A DNA stretch of 64,000 nucleotides, taken from assembly GCF_008636115.1 (NCBI RefSeq), contig NZ_QLZD01000033.1, positions 62,001 to 126,000 on the forward strand. Direction: 5' to 3'. The first letter of the stretch is position 1. The number at the start of each line of letters is the position of its first letter. This document shows, piece by piece, positions 55,441-64,000 of the stretch. A model generated the notes under the pieces. The model was not told where the DNA came from, did not search any database, and saw only the letters and a list, made by a program, of their open reading frames with translations. The stretch comes from Candidatus Tokpelaia sp. (lineage in GTDB: Bacteria; Pseudomonadota; Alphaproteobacteria; Rhizobiales; Rhizobiaceae). The position numbers were made by a program, and so were the translations under genes.

Positions 55441-56469
55441 GTGAATAAAAATATATATGATATTTCTCTTGCTGCAACGGGGCAGAAGCCGGTTTTTGCC
55501 GTAGCGCCCATGCTGGATTGGACAGACCGGCACTGCCGTTATTTTTATCGTCAATTAAGCAGGAAAGCACTGCTTTATAGCGAAATGACAGTAGCCGAGG
55601 CGATTATTCACGGGCGGCGAGACAGGCTTTTGGGCTTTGCCGCAGAAGAGCACCCTGTTGCCTTGCAAATAGGCGGCGCGGATCCGCAAAAACTGGCAGA
55701 AGCAGCGCATATTGGTGAAGATTTCGGCTATGATGAAATCAATTTGAATGTCGGCTGCCCGTCAGACCGGGTGCAGGCCGGCGCTTTTGGCGCTTGTTTA
55801 ATGCTGGAGCCGGATAAAGTCGCCCGCGCGGTTGAGGCGATGAAAAAATCTGTCAGCCTGCCGGTCACTGTTAAATGCCGTATCGGGGTGGATAAATTTG
55901 CTATAGCAGAAACTCTGGATAAATTTGCCGCCCCTGTATGGCAGGCCGGAGCCGATGCTTTTTGGGTGCATGCCCGCAAAGTCTGGCTTGACGGTCTCTC
56001 GCCTAAGGAAAATCGTGAAATTCCGCCTCTGGATTATGAACGTGTTTACCGGTTCAAGCGGCATTATGCCGGCAAATTTGTCGGCATAAATGGCGGTATT
56101 GCCACAATAGAAGAGGCCAAAGCGCATTTGCAGAAAACGGACGGAGTTATGCTGGGGCGCGCAATCTATCATAACCCGGCTTTACTGACGCAGATAGACA
56201 GCCTTATTGACGGCGACAGTGAGCAGCAAACAGATTATGGGGAAATAATCAATATTATGGCCGATTATTGTGCCGCTCTGATTGCTGCCGGCGGTCGCCT
56301 GCACCAGGTTACGCGCCATATGATCGGCCTGTTTCACGGTGTTAAAGGGGCAAAAGCCTGGCGGCAGATTTTATCGAGCAAGGCTAATGAATCATCGGCG
56401 GATTGCTCGGTTTTATATGAGGCCTTTGCCCATATTGATTTTGCCGATAAAGGCTTTGGGCCGGCCTGA
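55441..56469 (+). CDS. dusA: tRNA-dihydrouridine synthase A
   Basis: DusA reduces uridines in the tRNA D-loop using FMN and NADPH. The product has FAVAPMLDWTDRHCRYFYR, LYSEMTVAEAIIHG, LQIGGADPQKLAEAA, NLNVGCPSDRVQAGAFGACL with the catalytic Cys, VTVKCRIGVD and FVGINGGIATIEEA. I start at GTG 55441 (VNKNIYDISLAATG), giving 342 residues. The frame is open 63 codons further upstream, but that part is unlike DusA; the exact start is uncertain and no strong Shine-Dalgarno sequence decides it. Confidence 0.93.
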   Translation: MNKNIYDISLAATGQKPVFAVAPMLDWTDRHCRYFYRQLSRKALLYSEMTVAEAIIHGRRDRLLGFAAEEHPVALQIGGADPQKLAEAAHIGEDFGYDEINLNVGCPSDRVQAGAFGACLMLEPDKVARAVEAMKKSVSLPVTVKCRIGVDKFAIAETLDKFAAPVWQAGADAFWVHARKVWLDGLSPKENREIPPLDYERVYRFKRHYAGKFVGINGGIATIEEAKAHLQKTDGVMLGRAIYHNPALLTQIDSLIDGDSEQQTDYGEIINIMADYCAALIAAGGRLHQVTRHMIGLFHGVKGAKAWRQILSSKANESSADCSVLYEAFAHIDFADKGFGPA

Positions 56470-56669
56470 CAATGCCGCCGCCGGAAATGTCGGAGATTAT
56501 GGCAGGCGTCACGCCAATGCCGGGAAACGGGACAGGCAAGTGGCCGGGCGCATGGCCAAAAGGGGAAATTGCGGCTAAAGCTTTTGCCTTTTGCCGCCGC
56601 CTGTTATACACCCTTGCGTGTTTCAATTCCTGAACCCATAGTGTCAGCCCCTGTTACCGGATAGATGTC

Positions 56670-57695
56670 ATGAATACGATTGGCCGCCCGTTTGATGATT
56701 TTCGCGCGCTTTTGCAAACCATGCCGGAGGCAGATGCCGGCCAGATGGCGCGGGCGCGGGCGCGGCAGGCCAAACTGGCCTGCGCGCCTGGCGCGCTGGG
56801 CCGGCTGGAAGAAATTGCCGTTTGGCTCTGTGGCTGGCGCGGCCGGGAAAAGCCGCTAATCATGCGGCCTTTAGTAGCGGTTTTTGCCGGTAATCACGGT
56901 ATTGCCAGAAATAATATTTCGCCTTATGCGCCAGAGACTACGCGCCATATGGTGGATAATTTTGCCAAAGGCGGGGCCGCTATCAACCAGATTTGCACGG
57001 TCAATGATTTGGGTCTGAAAGTTTATGATCTGGCGCTGGCTTACCCGACTGAGGATATAAGCCTTGATGCCGCCATGGACGAGCGCAGTTGTGCCGCCAC
57101 TATGGCTTTCGGTATGGAGGCGATTGTCGGCGACACGGATTTGCTGTGCCTTGGTGATATGGGTAATGGCAGTGCCGCCGCCGCTGCCATGGCCTGCCTG
57201 TTATTTGGCGGCGAGCCTGAGGCCTGGCTAAGCCCCGCTGCCGGCATAAAGGGAGGTTTTTTTGAGCGCGAGCTTGAATTTGTGCGCCGCGCTGTTGCCT
57301 TACATAAGCCTTATTGCGCTAAAGCTGATGCGTTTGAAGTATTGCGCCGGGCAGGCGGGCGTGAGCTGGCGGCGATAGTCGGCGCTATTCTGGCGGCGCG
57401 TATGGAAAAAATCCCCGTTATTCTGGACGGTTTTGCGGTCACCATTGCTGCGGCGGTTTTATACAAGGCCAATCCGCGCGCGCTGGATCATTGCCTTGCC
57501 GGGCATGTTGCGGCTGAGCCTGGGCACAGGAAATTACTGGAGCTTCTTGATAAAAAGCCGTTATTGGATTTGGGGCTGCATTTGGGTGAGGGCACGGGCG
57601 CAGCGCTTGCTGCCGCTATTGTTAAATCGGCCGCTTTGTGTCATGCGCAAATGGCAAGTTTTGCCGCAGCGGAACCCGCTGCCGAGCCGGCCTGA
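56670..57695 (+). CDS. cobT: Nicotinate-nucleotide--dimethylbenzimidazole phosphoribosyltransferase
   Basis: CobT makes alpha-ribazole phosphate, the lower-ligand precursor of cobalamin. The 341-residue product has CAPGALGRLEEIAVWL, FAGNHGIARNNISPYAPETT, LGDMGNGSAAAAA, DGFAVTIAAAVLY and the catalytic Glu in LHLGEGTGAALAA. cobS and other cobalamin genes are not in the window. I looked for a cobalamin riboswitch in the 200 bases upstream and could not support one. Confidence 0.93.
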   Translation: MNTIGRPFDDFRALLQTMPEADAGQMARARARQAKLACAPGALGRLEEIAVWLCGWRGREKPLIMRPLVAVFAGNHGIARNNISPYAPETTRHMVDNFAKGGAAINQICTVNDLGLKVYDLALAYPTEDISLDAAMDERSCAATMAFGMEAIVGDTDLLCLGDMGNGSAAAAAMACLLFGGEPEAWLSPAAGIKGGFFERELEFVRRAVALHKPYCAKADAFEVLRRAGGRELAAIVGAILAARMEKIPVILDGFAVTIAAAVLYKANPRALDHCLAGHVAAEPGHRKLLELLDKKPLLDLGLHLGEGTGAALAAAIVKSAALCHAQMASFAAAEPAAEPA

Positions 57696-57745
57696 AAAGC
57701 CTGGACAGGTAAAGCCGGCAGCAGAGGTTGTTTTACCGGCGGCGG

Positions 57746-58315
57746 TTACAATCGGGGGTGTTGTTTGCGCCAGTCTTTCGGCCGTTTGAAATGCCCTTGC
57801 CACAGGCCGTGTTTATCCAGCCGGGCCTGATATTCTTCTTTCTTGTAATTATTAGCGCCGTCTCCGGGGCTGCTGTAATTTACCGCCCAGCCGGCAACAA
57901 CCATTTGGCGGTTTAAATCACTGTCGCCGGCGAAGCAATGGCCTAACAGGCGCTGATATTTATCTTTTTCTGCCCATTGGCAGCGCACGCGGCGTTTATT
58001 GACAAGCCGGCGCAAATAATCGGCCGCTATGCGGCCGCAAGCATAAGTTTTGTCTTCTATATAACAATATTGCTTCAATTCGGGGGCATCAAGGCCAACA
58101 AGGCGAAGGCGCTGCCCCTTGATTTTAAGCGAATCGCCATCTTCAATTTCGGCATAGCCCTCGAGCAGTTGAATTGCAGCCGGCTCTGCCCAAACCGGCT
58201 CATGCGCTGCTCGCTGCCGGTTTTTAACAATAAGCAAGGCAGATGCTGCCAGCACCATAATAATAATCAGAATATCTGTCGCGACAAATTTTTTGCCTTT
58301 ATTATTGGGCGCCAT
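57746..58315 (-). CDS. Membrane-anchored thermonuclease (SNase) family protein
   Basis: The 189-residue product has one N-terminal membrane segment (about residues 14-32) and a staphylococcal-nuclease-like domain. The active-site residues fit the family: Asp in EDGDSLKIKG, Arg, Asp and Glu in RLRLVGLDAPELKQ, and a later Arg in KYQRLLGHCF. Two cysteine pairs (YCYIEDKTYACG) are additional. It probably degrades nucleic acids outside the cytoplasm. I start at MAPNNKGKKF (58315), with TGAGGA upstream; a longer frame would overlap the autotransporter end. Confidence 0.88.
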   Translation of the reverse strand: MAPNNKGKKFVATDILIIIMVLAASALLIVKNRQRAAHEPVWAEPAAIQLLEGYAEIEDGDSLKIKGQRLRLVGLDAPELKQYCYIEDKTYACGRIAADYLRRLVNKRRVRCQWAEKDKYQRLLGHCFAGDSDLNRQMVVAGWAVNYSSPGDGANNYKKEEYQARLDKHGLWQGHFKRPKDWRKQHPRL

Positions 58316-58391
58316 AATAATCCTCAAATTTTTGCCCCGGGTGAAAGCCGGAGCGCCTGCGTTTAATTGCCATTTAGCGCTGTTATCAGGC

Positions 58392-61040
58392 TTAAAAGGC
58401 AATTTTCACCCGAATAGAAAAATTCTGTGCTGTTCTGTGCCGGCGCATAGAGAGATCATAAGCGCTGCTCACAACACTATTTTCCCGCCAGTGATAAGAA
58501 AACTCCATGCCGCTGCTGACAGAAGAGCGACTGCTGTTTTCCCCTTTGCTTGTCCATGCTGCCGCTGCAATATGGCGCAATTCTGTGTCCAGATTGATAT
58601 TAGTGTCCAATAAATCATAGCGGTAATATGTATAGGCCATTAACCGCAGCCTATGTGTGCTGTTCCACAAAACCGCGCCACCGATTTTGGGGCGCAAGGC
58701 ATTAAAGGCGGCGCTTTTGACATGCAGCGGCAAAAGCCCGCCTTTTTCGCTATAAGCGCTTTGATGAATATAAGCATAATCGAGACCGAATTGCGGCGCA
58801 AATTGCAGCTTGTAATATTTCGCCCGGTAATAATGGCTTATGACGGCGCTGACCATAAAGCTGTTCTGGTTAATAGTGGCGCGGTTGACAGCAGCAAAAC
58901 TGTCACGCCGATAGTGCTGGAAACGGCCGGCACCGTAACTGAAATTTATATCCATAACCGGGCGGAAATTGCCGCGTGCCGGCCGGGCATAGGCAAGGGC
59001 ACCGCCAAACAGGAAATAGCGCATATTGGCATGATAATTTTGCCCGCCATGCAAACGGCCGGAGACAAAGCCGCCGCCAATACCAAGGGCAAAATTACCG
59101 TAATGTGCTGTGCCGCCAAAATTAAAACCGCCATAATCGGCGCTCAAACGTGCAAAAGAGCGGTTTTGTGCGCGGTATATATCGTGACTGCCGGCGGGCT
59201 TCAGCCAGAGCGCCGGTGAATCTTCACTGCTGCTCGCTGCTGCCTGTTCTGCTATTATTTCATTATTGGCAGCACTGGCGGTTGAAAATTGCGTAATTGC
59301 GCGGCGCAGATCATCGGCAAAATGCTCCTGCACTGTTAGAGCCAGGGCAGGCAGCCGGGTGGATTGATGCGGAGAAAGGCTTTGTAACCGGCTGTTAATA
59401 TTTTCTTCTTCACCAAGATTGCTATTGTAAAGCGCGTCATATAAGGTTTTTAGCGTGTAATATGTTGTTTTTTCTGCCTTGTCAGTGTGATAATTGCGCA
59501 GGCTGCCTTCCATAGCGGCGGCAGCGCGGCTATTATTGCCGTGAACAATATCGGAAACCCGCAAAGCCTGGCTTTCTGTCTGGCTGTTGCCGGCACTGTT
59601 TCGGCTTTTCGGCAGCAGGCGTAATTGATAATTCTGCTTGTCATCACTGAGCCCGATTTCATAATTATAGAATAATTTTTGTCTGGCGGCCGAATTGGTA
59701 AGAGTGAATTCACCTTTTACAGGTGTGGTGCGGCTTTCCAGAAAATTCAAGGCAATGGGCCGGGCAGAGGTGAGTTTATAACTGTTTACGGCTATTATAT
59801 CTGCTATATCCAGCCGGGCCTGCGGTTCAATTTGCACCGAGCCGAAGCTTAATATGCCTGTTATCGCCCCTTTATCGGCAAAATCAGTCTTGATTACAGG
59901 CCGCAGCAGACTGTCTTTGCCAAAGCAGGCGCGGCTGCCGTCATCGCCATAAACAGCATAATCATGCGCCTCCTCCCCGGCCGCGGTTTGACCGGCAATT
60001 TCCATTATCCCGCTTTTAAACAGAAATTCGCCTTGTGTCGGCGTTCCGTCTTCATGCCGGCCTGAAGTGATATAAACAGCCTTGGCCGTATTATTGCTTT
60101 GCAGGGAAAGGTGGCCGCCTTCTATTTGCAATTTTGCTGTGGTGAGCCCTACACTGTCATTTTCAGCCATAATAAAAATGCTGCCGCCTTGCTGGCGAAA
60201 TTCTGTGTCATTATCTACCAGCATTATGCCCTGTGCCTGATCGGCAGCGTAAATTTGCAAATTGCCGCCGCTTATTGCTGCCGATTGGTTACTCAGCAGG
60301 CCTATGCTGCTGTCTCTCGCCGCGAAATCAATATAGCCGCCGGTTTGCCGGAATAAAATATCGGCGCCATTATGATTGCCGCTGGTCGGATCGCTATAAG
60401 CCAGACTGACGCCGGTAGCTGTGTCTTGTGTCCGGACAGCAAAACTGCCGCCCTGAATTCCATAAAAATTGCCGCCGCTTACGGCAATGGCATTATCATG
60501 CGCCTCTATGGCAACCGAACCGCCCGTTTGAATAAAATCATTCCTGCCCGTGACGGTCGATGCAAAGCCAATAGCCTGCGGCGGCATTTCAGGGAAAAGC
60601 GGAGCGCCGGAATTATAACCGGCTTCAGACGCCGCGGCAATAATATGCAGACTGCCATTGCCAATATACAGGCTGCCTTCCAGCAAAAGAATCGGCATAT
60701 AAGGGAAGCTGTTTTGCTTTGTGTCAATAGTCAGGCCGGTATTGGCCGCATTAAGGCCGAGTGTATCCAGAAATATGAAATCCGCCAGGCGATAATTCTG
60801 TTTCAATTCGGGATTGCCGGCATAGCCGAGCCAGTTTACCCCCTTATACTGGTGCAAATAATCGCCAATATTGGCGTCATTCAAATTGATGCTGTCGGGG
60901 CGGATTGCCGTTGCGGCAGCGGCCGCATTATTGCAAAAGCCGCCAATATTGGCGGCGGCAAATAAAGCCGGGCCAAAACGCATTGCCCATTTGGCATAGT
61001 GAAAGCGCAACCTCCCGCTTTGTCTATAATCCTTCCCCAT
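58392..61040 (-). CDS. Autotransporter outer-membrane beta-barrel protein with a repeat-bearing passenger
   Basis: The 882-residue product has a signal sequence (basic start, hydrophobic about residues 22-45) and a passenger (about 45-610) rich in Gly, Ala, Ser, Asn. A C-terminal autotransporter barrel (about 615-882) has alternating aromatic strands, ending in the outer-membrane signature VKIAF. The passenger repeats a pattern of about 22 residues, for example GGSVAIEAHDNAIAV, GGSFAVRTQDTATGV, GGYIDFAARDSSIGL, GGNLQIYAADQAQGI and GGSIFIMAENDSVGL, which fits a beta-helix. It is probably a surface adhesin or interaction factor. GAGGG precedes the ATG. I see no protease or catalytic motif. Confidence 0.85.
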   Translation of the reverse strand: MGKDYRQSGRLRFHYAKWAMRFGPALFAAANIGGFCNNAAAAATAIRPDSINLNDANIGDYLHQYKGVNWLGYAGNPELKQNYRLADFIFLDTLGLNAANTGLTIDTKQNSFPYMPILLLEGSLYIGNGSLHIIAAASEAGYNSGAPLFPEMPPQAIGFASTVTGRNDFIQTGGSVAIEAHDNAIAVSGGNFYGIQGGSFAVRTQDTATGVSLAYSDPTSGNHNGADILFRQTGGYIDFAARDSSIGLLSNQSAAISGGNLQIYAADQAQGIMLVDNDTEFRQQGGSIFIMAENDSVGLTTAKLQIEGGHLSLQSNNTAKAVYITSGRHEDGTPTQGEFLFKSGIMEIAGQTAAGEEAHDYAVYGDDGSRACFGKDSLLRPVIKTDFADKGAITGILSFGSVQIEPQARLDIADIIAVNSYKLTSARPIALNFLESRTTPVKGEFTLTNSAARQKLFYNYEIGLSDDKQNYQLRLLPKSRNSAGNSQTESQALRVSDIVHGNNSRAAAAMEGSLRNYHTDKAEKTTYYTLKTLYDALYNSNLGEEENINSRLQSLSPHQSTRLPALALTVQEHFADDLRRAITQFSTASAANNEIIAEQAAASSSEDSPALWLKPAGSHDIYRAQNRSFARLSADYGGFNFGGTAHYGNFALGIGGGFVSGRLHGGQNYHANMRYFLFGGALAYARPARGNFRPVMDINFSYGAGRFQHYRRDSFAAVNRATINQNSFMVSAVISHYYRAKYYKLQFAPQFGLDYAYIHQSAYSEKGGLLPLHVKSAAFNALRPKIGGAVLWNSTHRLRLMAYTYYRYDLLDTNINLDTELRHIAAAAWTSKGENSSRSSVSSGMEFSYHWRENSVVSSAYDLSMRRHRTAQNFSIRVKIAF

Positions 61041-61248
61041 AACGCATTCCCTCTATATTTACGCCAATATGCACCTGCCTGTTATGTTTTCCCGGTAAGT
61101 TGTAATTCTCCTTTATGAGCATATTAAGAAATATGAAATCAACGGATTTTTCGGAAAAAATAATTTATCGTTAAGATTTTCTATACAAGGCCTATATATT
61201 GCTTTGTCTGTGTCGGCAGATTTACAGCTTGAGAGAGATTGGCACTTG

Positions 61249-62199
61249 ATGCGGCGTTTGCAAAAAATAGATATTGCCCGGGGCATAGCGCTTATCGGCA
61301 TGGTTATTTACCATTGCAGTTGGGATTTATCCTTTTTCGGCTATATTTCCGACCAAATACCGCAAAGCGGGGTGCTGTTGCTATTGGCGCGCTCAGTGGC
61401 GGCGGCTTTTTTGTTTCTAGCCGGTTTCAGCCTGTTTCTGGCGCAAAATGCCGGTTTTCGCCCAAAGGCTTTTTTCCGCCGTTTTACGGTAATTTTATTA
61501 TGTGCCGCCCTGGTATCGAGCACCACCTGGGTATTTATGCCGCAGGATTTTATCTATTTCGGCATATTGCATGCTGTGGCCTGTGCTGCTCTGGTCGGCC
61601 TGTTGTTTTTGCACACACCGCTTTGGCTGAATTGTGCTGTTATTGCTCTGTGCTTCTCTTTGCCCCATATTGGCCTTGATTTGCCTTATCCCGCTTTATG
61701 GTGGCTGGGGCTAAGCCGCGCGGCTGCGCCGTCTTTTGACTATGTGCCGTTTTTCCCCTGGTTTGCCTGGGCCCTGGCCGGGCAAAGCCTGGCTGCTTTC
61801 ATGGCGCGCCGTGCCCGGCTTCATATTTTGCAGGACGGTATCAGACCAATTACCCTGAGCCGTTTTTTGCAATTTCTCGGGCGGCACAGCCTGGTAATTT
61901 ATCTTGTGCATCAGCCGCTGCTTATTGCCGCTCTATATGGGTTTTCCTGTCTTGTTTTGCCCAGTTACAATTTTGCCCGCGCCGCGCTACAGCAGGATTG
62001 TGTGGAAAGCTGTCTGTTACAAAATACTGAGCAAATCTGCCGCGATTTTTGTAATTGTTCGCTCAATGCTCTGGCGGATAAATCTTTGCCCGGCACTTAT
62101 ATAAATGGGCAAATAAATATTGATGATGAAGCTGTAGCTGTTATTCATGCCGGCTGTGCGGCGCAGCTCTCGGCTTCCCCGCCGGCCGGTAAAAAATGA
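61249..62199 (+). CDS. DUF1624 / heparan-alpha-glucosaminide acetyltransferase-like membrane protein
   Basis: The product has about seven membrane segments and starts its domain with KIDIARGIALIGMVIYHCSW, the DUF1624 hallmark, followed by FLFLAGFSLFLA. HSLVIYLVHQPLLIA near the end of the membrane part is also typical of acyltransferase-3-like proteins. A soluble C-terminal tail of about 80 residues carries a Cys cluster (CVESCLLQNTEQICRDFCNC). Its substrate is unknown; a membrane acetyltransferase of envelope sugars is inference. The ATG at 61249 is chosen; in-frame TTGs upstream (61204, 61246) are possible. Confidence 0.8.
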   Translation: MRRLQKIDIARGIALIGMVIYHCSWDLSFFGYISDQIPQSGVLLLLARSVAAAFLFLAGFSLFLAQNAGFRPKAFFRRFTVILLCAALVSSTTWVFMPQDFIYFGILHAVACAALVGLLFLHTPLWLNCAVIALCFSLPHIGLDLPYPALWWLGLSRAAAPSFDYVPFFPWFAWALAGQSLAAFMARRARLHILQDGIRPITLSRFLQFLGRHSLVIYLVHQPLLIAALYGFSCLVLPSYNFARAALQQDCVESCLLQNTEQICRDFCNCSLNALADKSLPGTYINGQINIDDEAVAVIHAGCAAQLSASPPAGKK

Positions 62200-62360
62200 T
62201 AAAGTTTTGCGGCACTGTGCCGGCGGGCCAAAAGCGGCAGCGCAGAGTCATGGCGGCCATAAGACCTGCCTTGACTTTCCATTCCCGGCAGTATCTTAAT
62301 GCAAATAGATAAAATTGAGTGATAAAGCTGCGTTTGCGGCGCAGCAGATTTGGGTAAAAA

Positions 62361-63125
62361 ATGGATATTTCATGGGCGGGCGTGGCCCTGGCGGGGGCAT
62401 TGTCTTTCCTTTCTCCCTGTGTTTTACCGCTGGTTGTGCCGTATTTATGCTATATGGCCGGTGTCTCGGTAGAGGATTTGCGCGCGGCTGGCGCCAATAG
62501 CGGGCCGGCAGGCGCGGGCACAAGCGGCAGAGTTTCCGTGCGCTGCCGCATTACCCTTTCCGCTCTTGCTTTTATTGCAGGCTTTACAGCGGTTTTTGTG
62601 GCACTTGGCGCCAGCGCCAGCGCTCTTGGCACATTTTTATTGCGCTATCAGGTAGAAATTGCCGTTATTGCCGCAATTCTTATTATTATTATGGGGCTTA
62701 ATTTTTTGGGCCTGTTTCGCCTGGGGTGGCTGGCGCGTGAAGCACGGTTTCAAACACGCAACCGGCCGGCAGGGCTTGGCGGCGCTTTTATTATGGGGCT
62801 GGCTTTTGCCTTTGGCTGGACACCCTGTATCGGCCCTATTCTGGCGCCGATTTTGACCCTGGCCGGCTCGCGCGCAACCATGGGTGAGGGGGCGGCGCTA
62901 TTGGTTGTCTATTCTTTAGGGCTAGGGCTGCCTTTTTTATTGGCGGCGCTGTTCTCAAGTTTGTTTATGCGCTTTTTCATGCGTTTTCGCCGCTATCTCG
63001 GTTTGGTAGAAAAATTTATCGGTCTGGCTCTGGTGATAACCGGCCTATTGTTCCTGGGCGGTTTTATGCACCATATTTCCTATTGGCTGCTGGAGAGATT
63101 CCCCGCCCTTGGCAGTCTGGGTTGA
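62361..63125 (+). CDS. ccdA: Cytochrome c biogenesis / thiol-disulfide transporter CcdA
   Basis: CcdA carries electrons from thioredoxin across the inner membrane to periplasmic thiol proteins. The 254-residue product has six membrane segments with the paired redox cysteines in FLSPCVLPLVVPYLC (residue about 20) and FGWTPCIGPILAPIL (residue about 152). A hydrophilic loop at about residues 38-62 is longer than usual. It could reduce the DsbA/ScsC-like protein or apocytochrome c maturation factors. It lies between the DUF1624 gene and glmU and is followed by a 64-base gap. Confidence 0.92.
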   Translation: MDISWAGVALAGALSFLSPCVLPLVVPYLCYMAGVSVEDLRAAGANSGPAGAGTSGRVSVRCRITLSALAFIAGFTAVFVALGASASALGTFLLRYQVEIAVIAAILIIIMGLNFLGLFRLGWLAREARFQTRNRPAGLGGAFIMGLAFAFGWTPCIGPILAPILTLAGSRATMGEGAALLVVYSLGLGLPFLLAALFSSLFMRFFMRFRRYLGLVEKFIGLALVITGLLFLGGFMHHISYWLLERFPALGSLG

Positions 63126-63189
63126 TTAAGAGCGGCAATTTCGGCCGCGCAAGCGGGTTTGAGGCCGGGGCTATAATATGAGGTAAATT

Positions 63190-64000
63190 ATGACAAGGCG
63201 CTGTTTATCAATAATTCTGGCAGCAGGTGAGGGAACACGCATGCAGAGCCGGCTGCCCAAAATTTTGCATAAAATCGGCGGTTTGTCGTTGATAGGCCAT
63301 GTTATACGGGCAATGCCTGCCGCTGCCGGTAATGATATGGCGCTGATTATCGCGCCGGGAGCCGCCGCTGTGCAGATCGAAGCGCAAAAACTGGCGCCAA
63401 AGGCGCAGTTTTTTATCCAGCAGCAGCGGCTGGGCACGGCGCATGCCGTGCTGGCGGCAGAAGATTTGCTGGGCAAAAACTATGATGATATAGTGATAGC
63501 CTATGGCGATACGCCGTTAATCCGCCCGCAATATATAGAAAAAGCGCGGCAAAAGCTGGCAAAAGGGGCGGATATTGTGGTCAGTGGTTTTTATACAGAG
63601 GCACCGCAGGGCTATGGCCGGCTGGTGGAAAAAGCGGGTCGGCCGGTCAAAATTGTTGAAGAAAAAGAAGCAACCGCCCGGGAAAAAAAGATAAAATTAT
63701 GCAATGGCGGCTTTATGGCTTTGAAAGCTGAGCATATTTTACCGCTATTGCGCGCTGTGGGCAATAAGAATAGCAAAGGCGAATATTATTTGACCGATGT
63801 GGTCGCCCTGGCAGCAGAGCGCGGGCTTGAGGCGCAGGTGCTGGAAATGGCGGCTGAAGATATTGTCGGTGTCAATACGCAGGCAGAGCTGGCAGCGGCC
63901 GAAGCACTGTGGCAGAGCCGCAAAAGGCAGGAAATTATGGCCGGCGGGGTGAGCTTACAGGCGCCGGAAACTGTGTATTTTGCTTATGATACGGCAATTT
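63190..64000 (+). CDS. glmU: Bifunctional GlmU (UDP-GlcNAc pyrophosphorylase / GlcN-1-P acetyltransferase), N-terminal part
   Basis: GlmU makes UDP-N-acetylglucosamine for peptidoglycan and lipopolysaccharide. The 270 visible codons cover most of the uridylyltransferase domain: IILAAGEGTRMQSRLPKILH at the start with the nucleotide-binding loop, QRLGTAHAVLAAE, AYGDTPLIRP, GYGRLVE, IVEEKEATAREK, CNGGFMAL, GEYYLTDVVALA and VGVNTQAELA. The frame runs off the window, so the acetyltransferase domain is not seen. The ATG at 63190 follows GAGGTAAATT. Confidence 0.95.
   Translation, partial: MTRRCLSIILAAGEGTRMQSRLPKILHKIGGLSLIGHVIRAMPAAAGNDMALIIAPGAAAVQIEAQKLAPKAQFFIQQQRLGTAHAVLAAEDLLGKNYDDIVIAYGDTPLIRPQYIEKARQKLAKGADIVVSGFYTEAPQGYGRLVEKAGRPVKIVEEKEATAREKKIKLCNGGFMALKAEHILPLLRAVGNKNSKGEYYLTDVVALAAERGLEAQVLEMAAEDIVGVNTQAELAAAEALWQSRKRQEIMAGGVSLQAPETVYFAYDTAI

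Noticed and set aside
56470-56669. Possible cobalamin riboswitch upstream of cobT
   Set aside because: Some GGGAA and GCCAC-like pieces are present, but the conserved B12-box and pseudoknot elements are not in the right order on either strand.

Overview
The window reads as a chromosomal segment of an alphaproteobacterium of the order Hyphomicrobiales (Rhizobiales), closest in gene content and order to Brucella/Bartonella-type genomes. The evidence is a set of blocks I recognise from that group: nuoL-nuoM-nuoN-birA-rnj, proS-lolC-lolD-dnaE, rpiA-DUF2059-gor-nadE-gltX, a FliO-like gene divergent from cckA, erpA/dgt-argS-SPOR protein, NDUFA12-like and DUF2155 proteins, accB-accC, and a DsbA-like/M48 protease pair. 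Proteins are Ala/Gly-rich, base composition is moderate, and several neighbours expected from rhizobial synteny (coaX, the genes between rnj and proS, aroQ, aat, the nagZ-scpAB-tatABC run) are absent. This suggests a reduced, perhaps host-associated member. Genus cannot be fixed from the sequence alone.

Layout. 1-5119: end of the complex I operon (nuoLMN) followed by birA. 5403-14569: RNase J, prolyl-tRNA synthetase, the LolCD lipoprotein exporter and DNA polymerase III alpha. 14588-20821: rpiA, an exported DUF2059 protein, glutathione reductase, NAD synthetase and GltX. 20822-22116: a decayed endonuclease/exonuclease/phosphatase gene, a GC-rich 26-bp tandem repeat and a hairpin. 22117-25608 (minus): rhlE, nadK, purU. 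25932-30599: a FliO-like protein with a long disordered tail, divergent from the cell-cycle kinase CckA. 30853-38606: an exported three-repeat protein, erpA, dgt, argS and a very long SPOR-domain envelope protein. 38975-45466: DUF2155, an NDUFA12-like complex I accessory subunit, gatB, thrS, yidD, folE. 45949-47351: a putative accessory gene (DUF3644 type with a HEPN-like R-x4-H motif) between tRNA-Leu and a convergent tRNA-Arg. 47668-50695: gabD, a DUF305 copper-type periplasmic protein and a Doc/Fic toxin-like gene split by a -1 frameshift in a run of seven A. 50758-55227 (minus): accC, accB, a DsbA/ScsC-like oxidoreductase and an M48 TPR protease. 55441-64000: dusA, cobT, a membrane-anchored nuclease, an autotransporter, a DUF1624 membrane protein, ccdA and the start of glmU.

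Most of the window is housekeeping: respiration, translation, fatty acid synthesis (BirA biotinylates AccB, which AccC carboxylates), thiol/redox homeostasis (Gor, CcdA, DsbA-like) and envelope biogenesis (LolCD, YidD, SPOR protein, M48 protease, GlmU). The parts most likely to hold undescribed biology are the DUF3644 gene between the tRNAs, the frameshifted Doc-like gene, the repeat-bearing autotransporter and the degraded stretch after gltX. I found no complete multi-gene defence system, CRISPR array, prophage or transposase.
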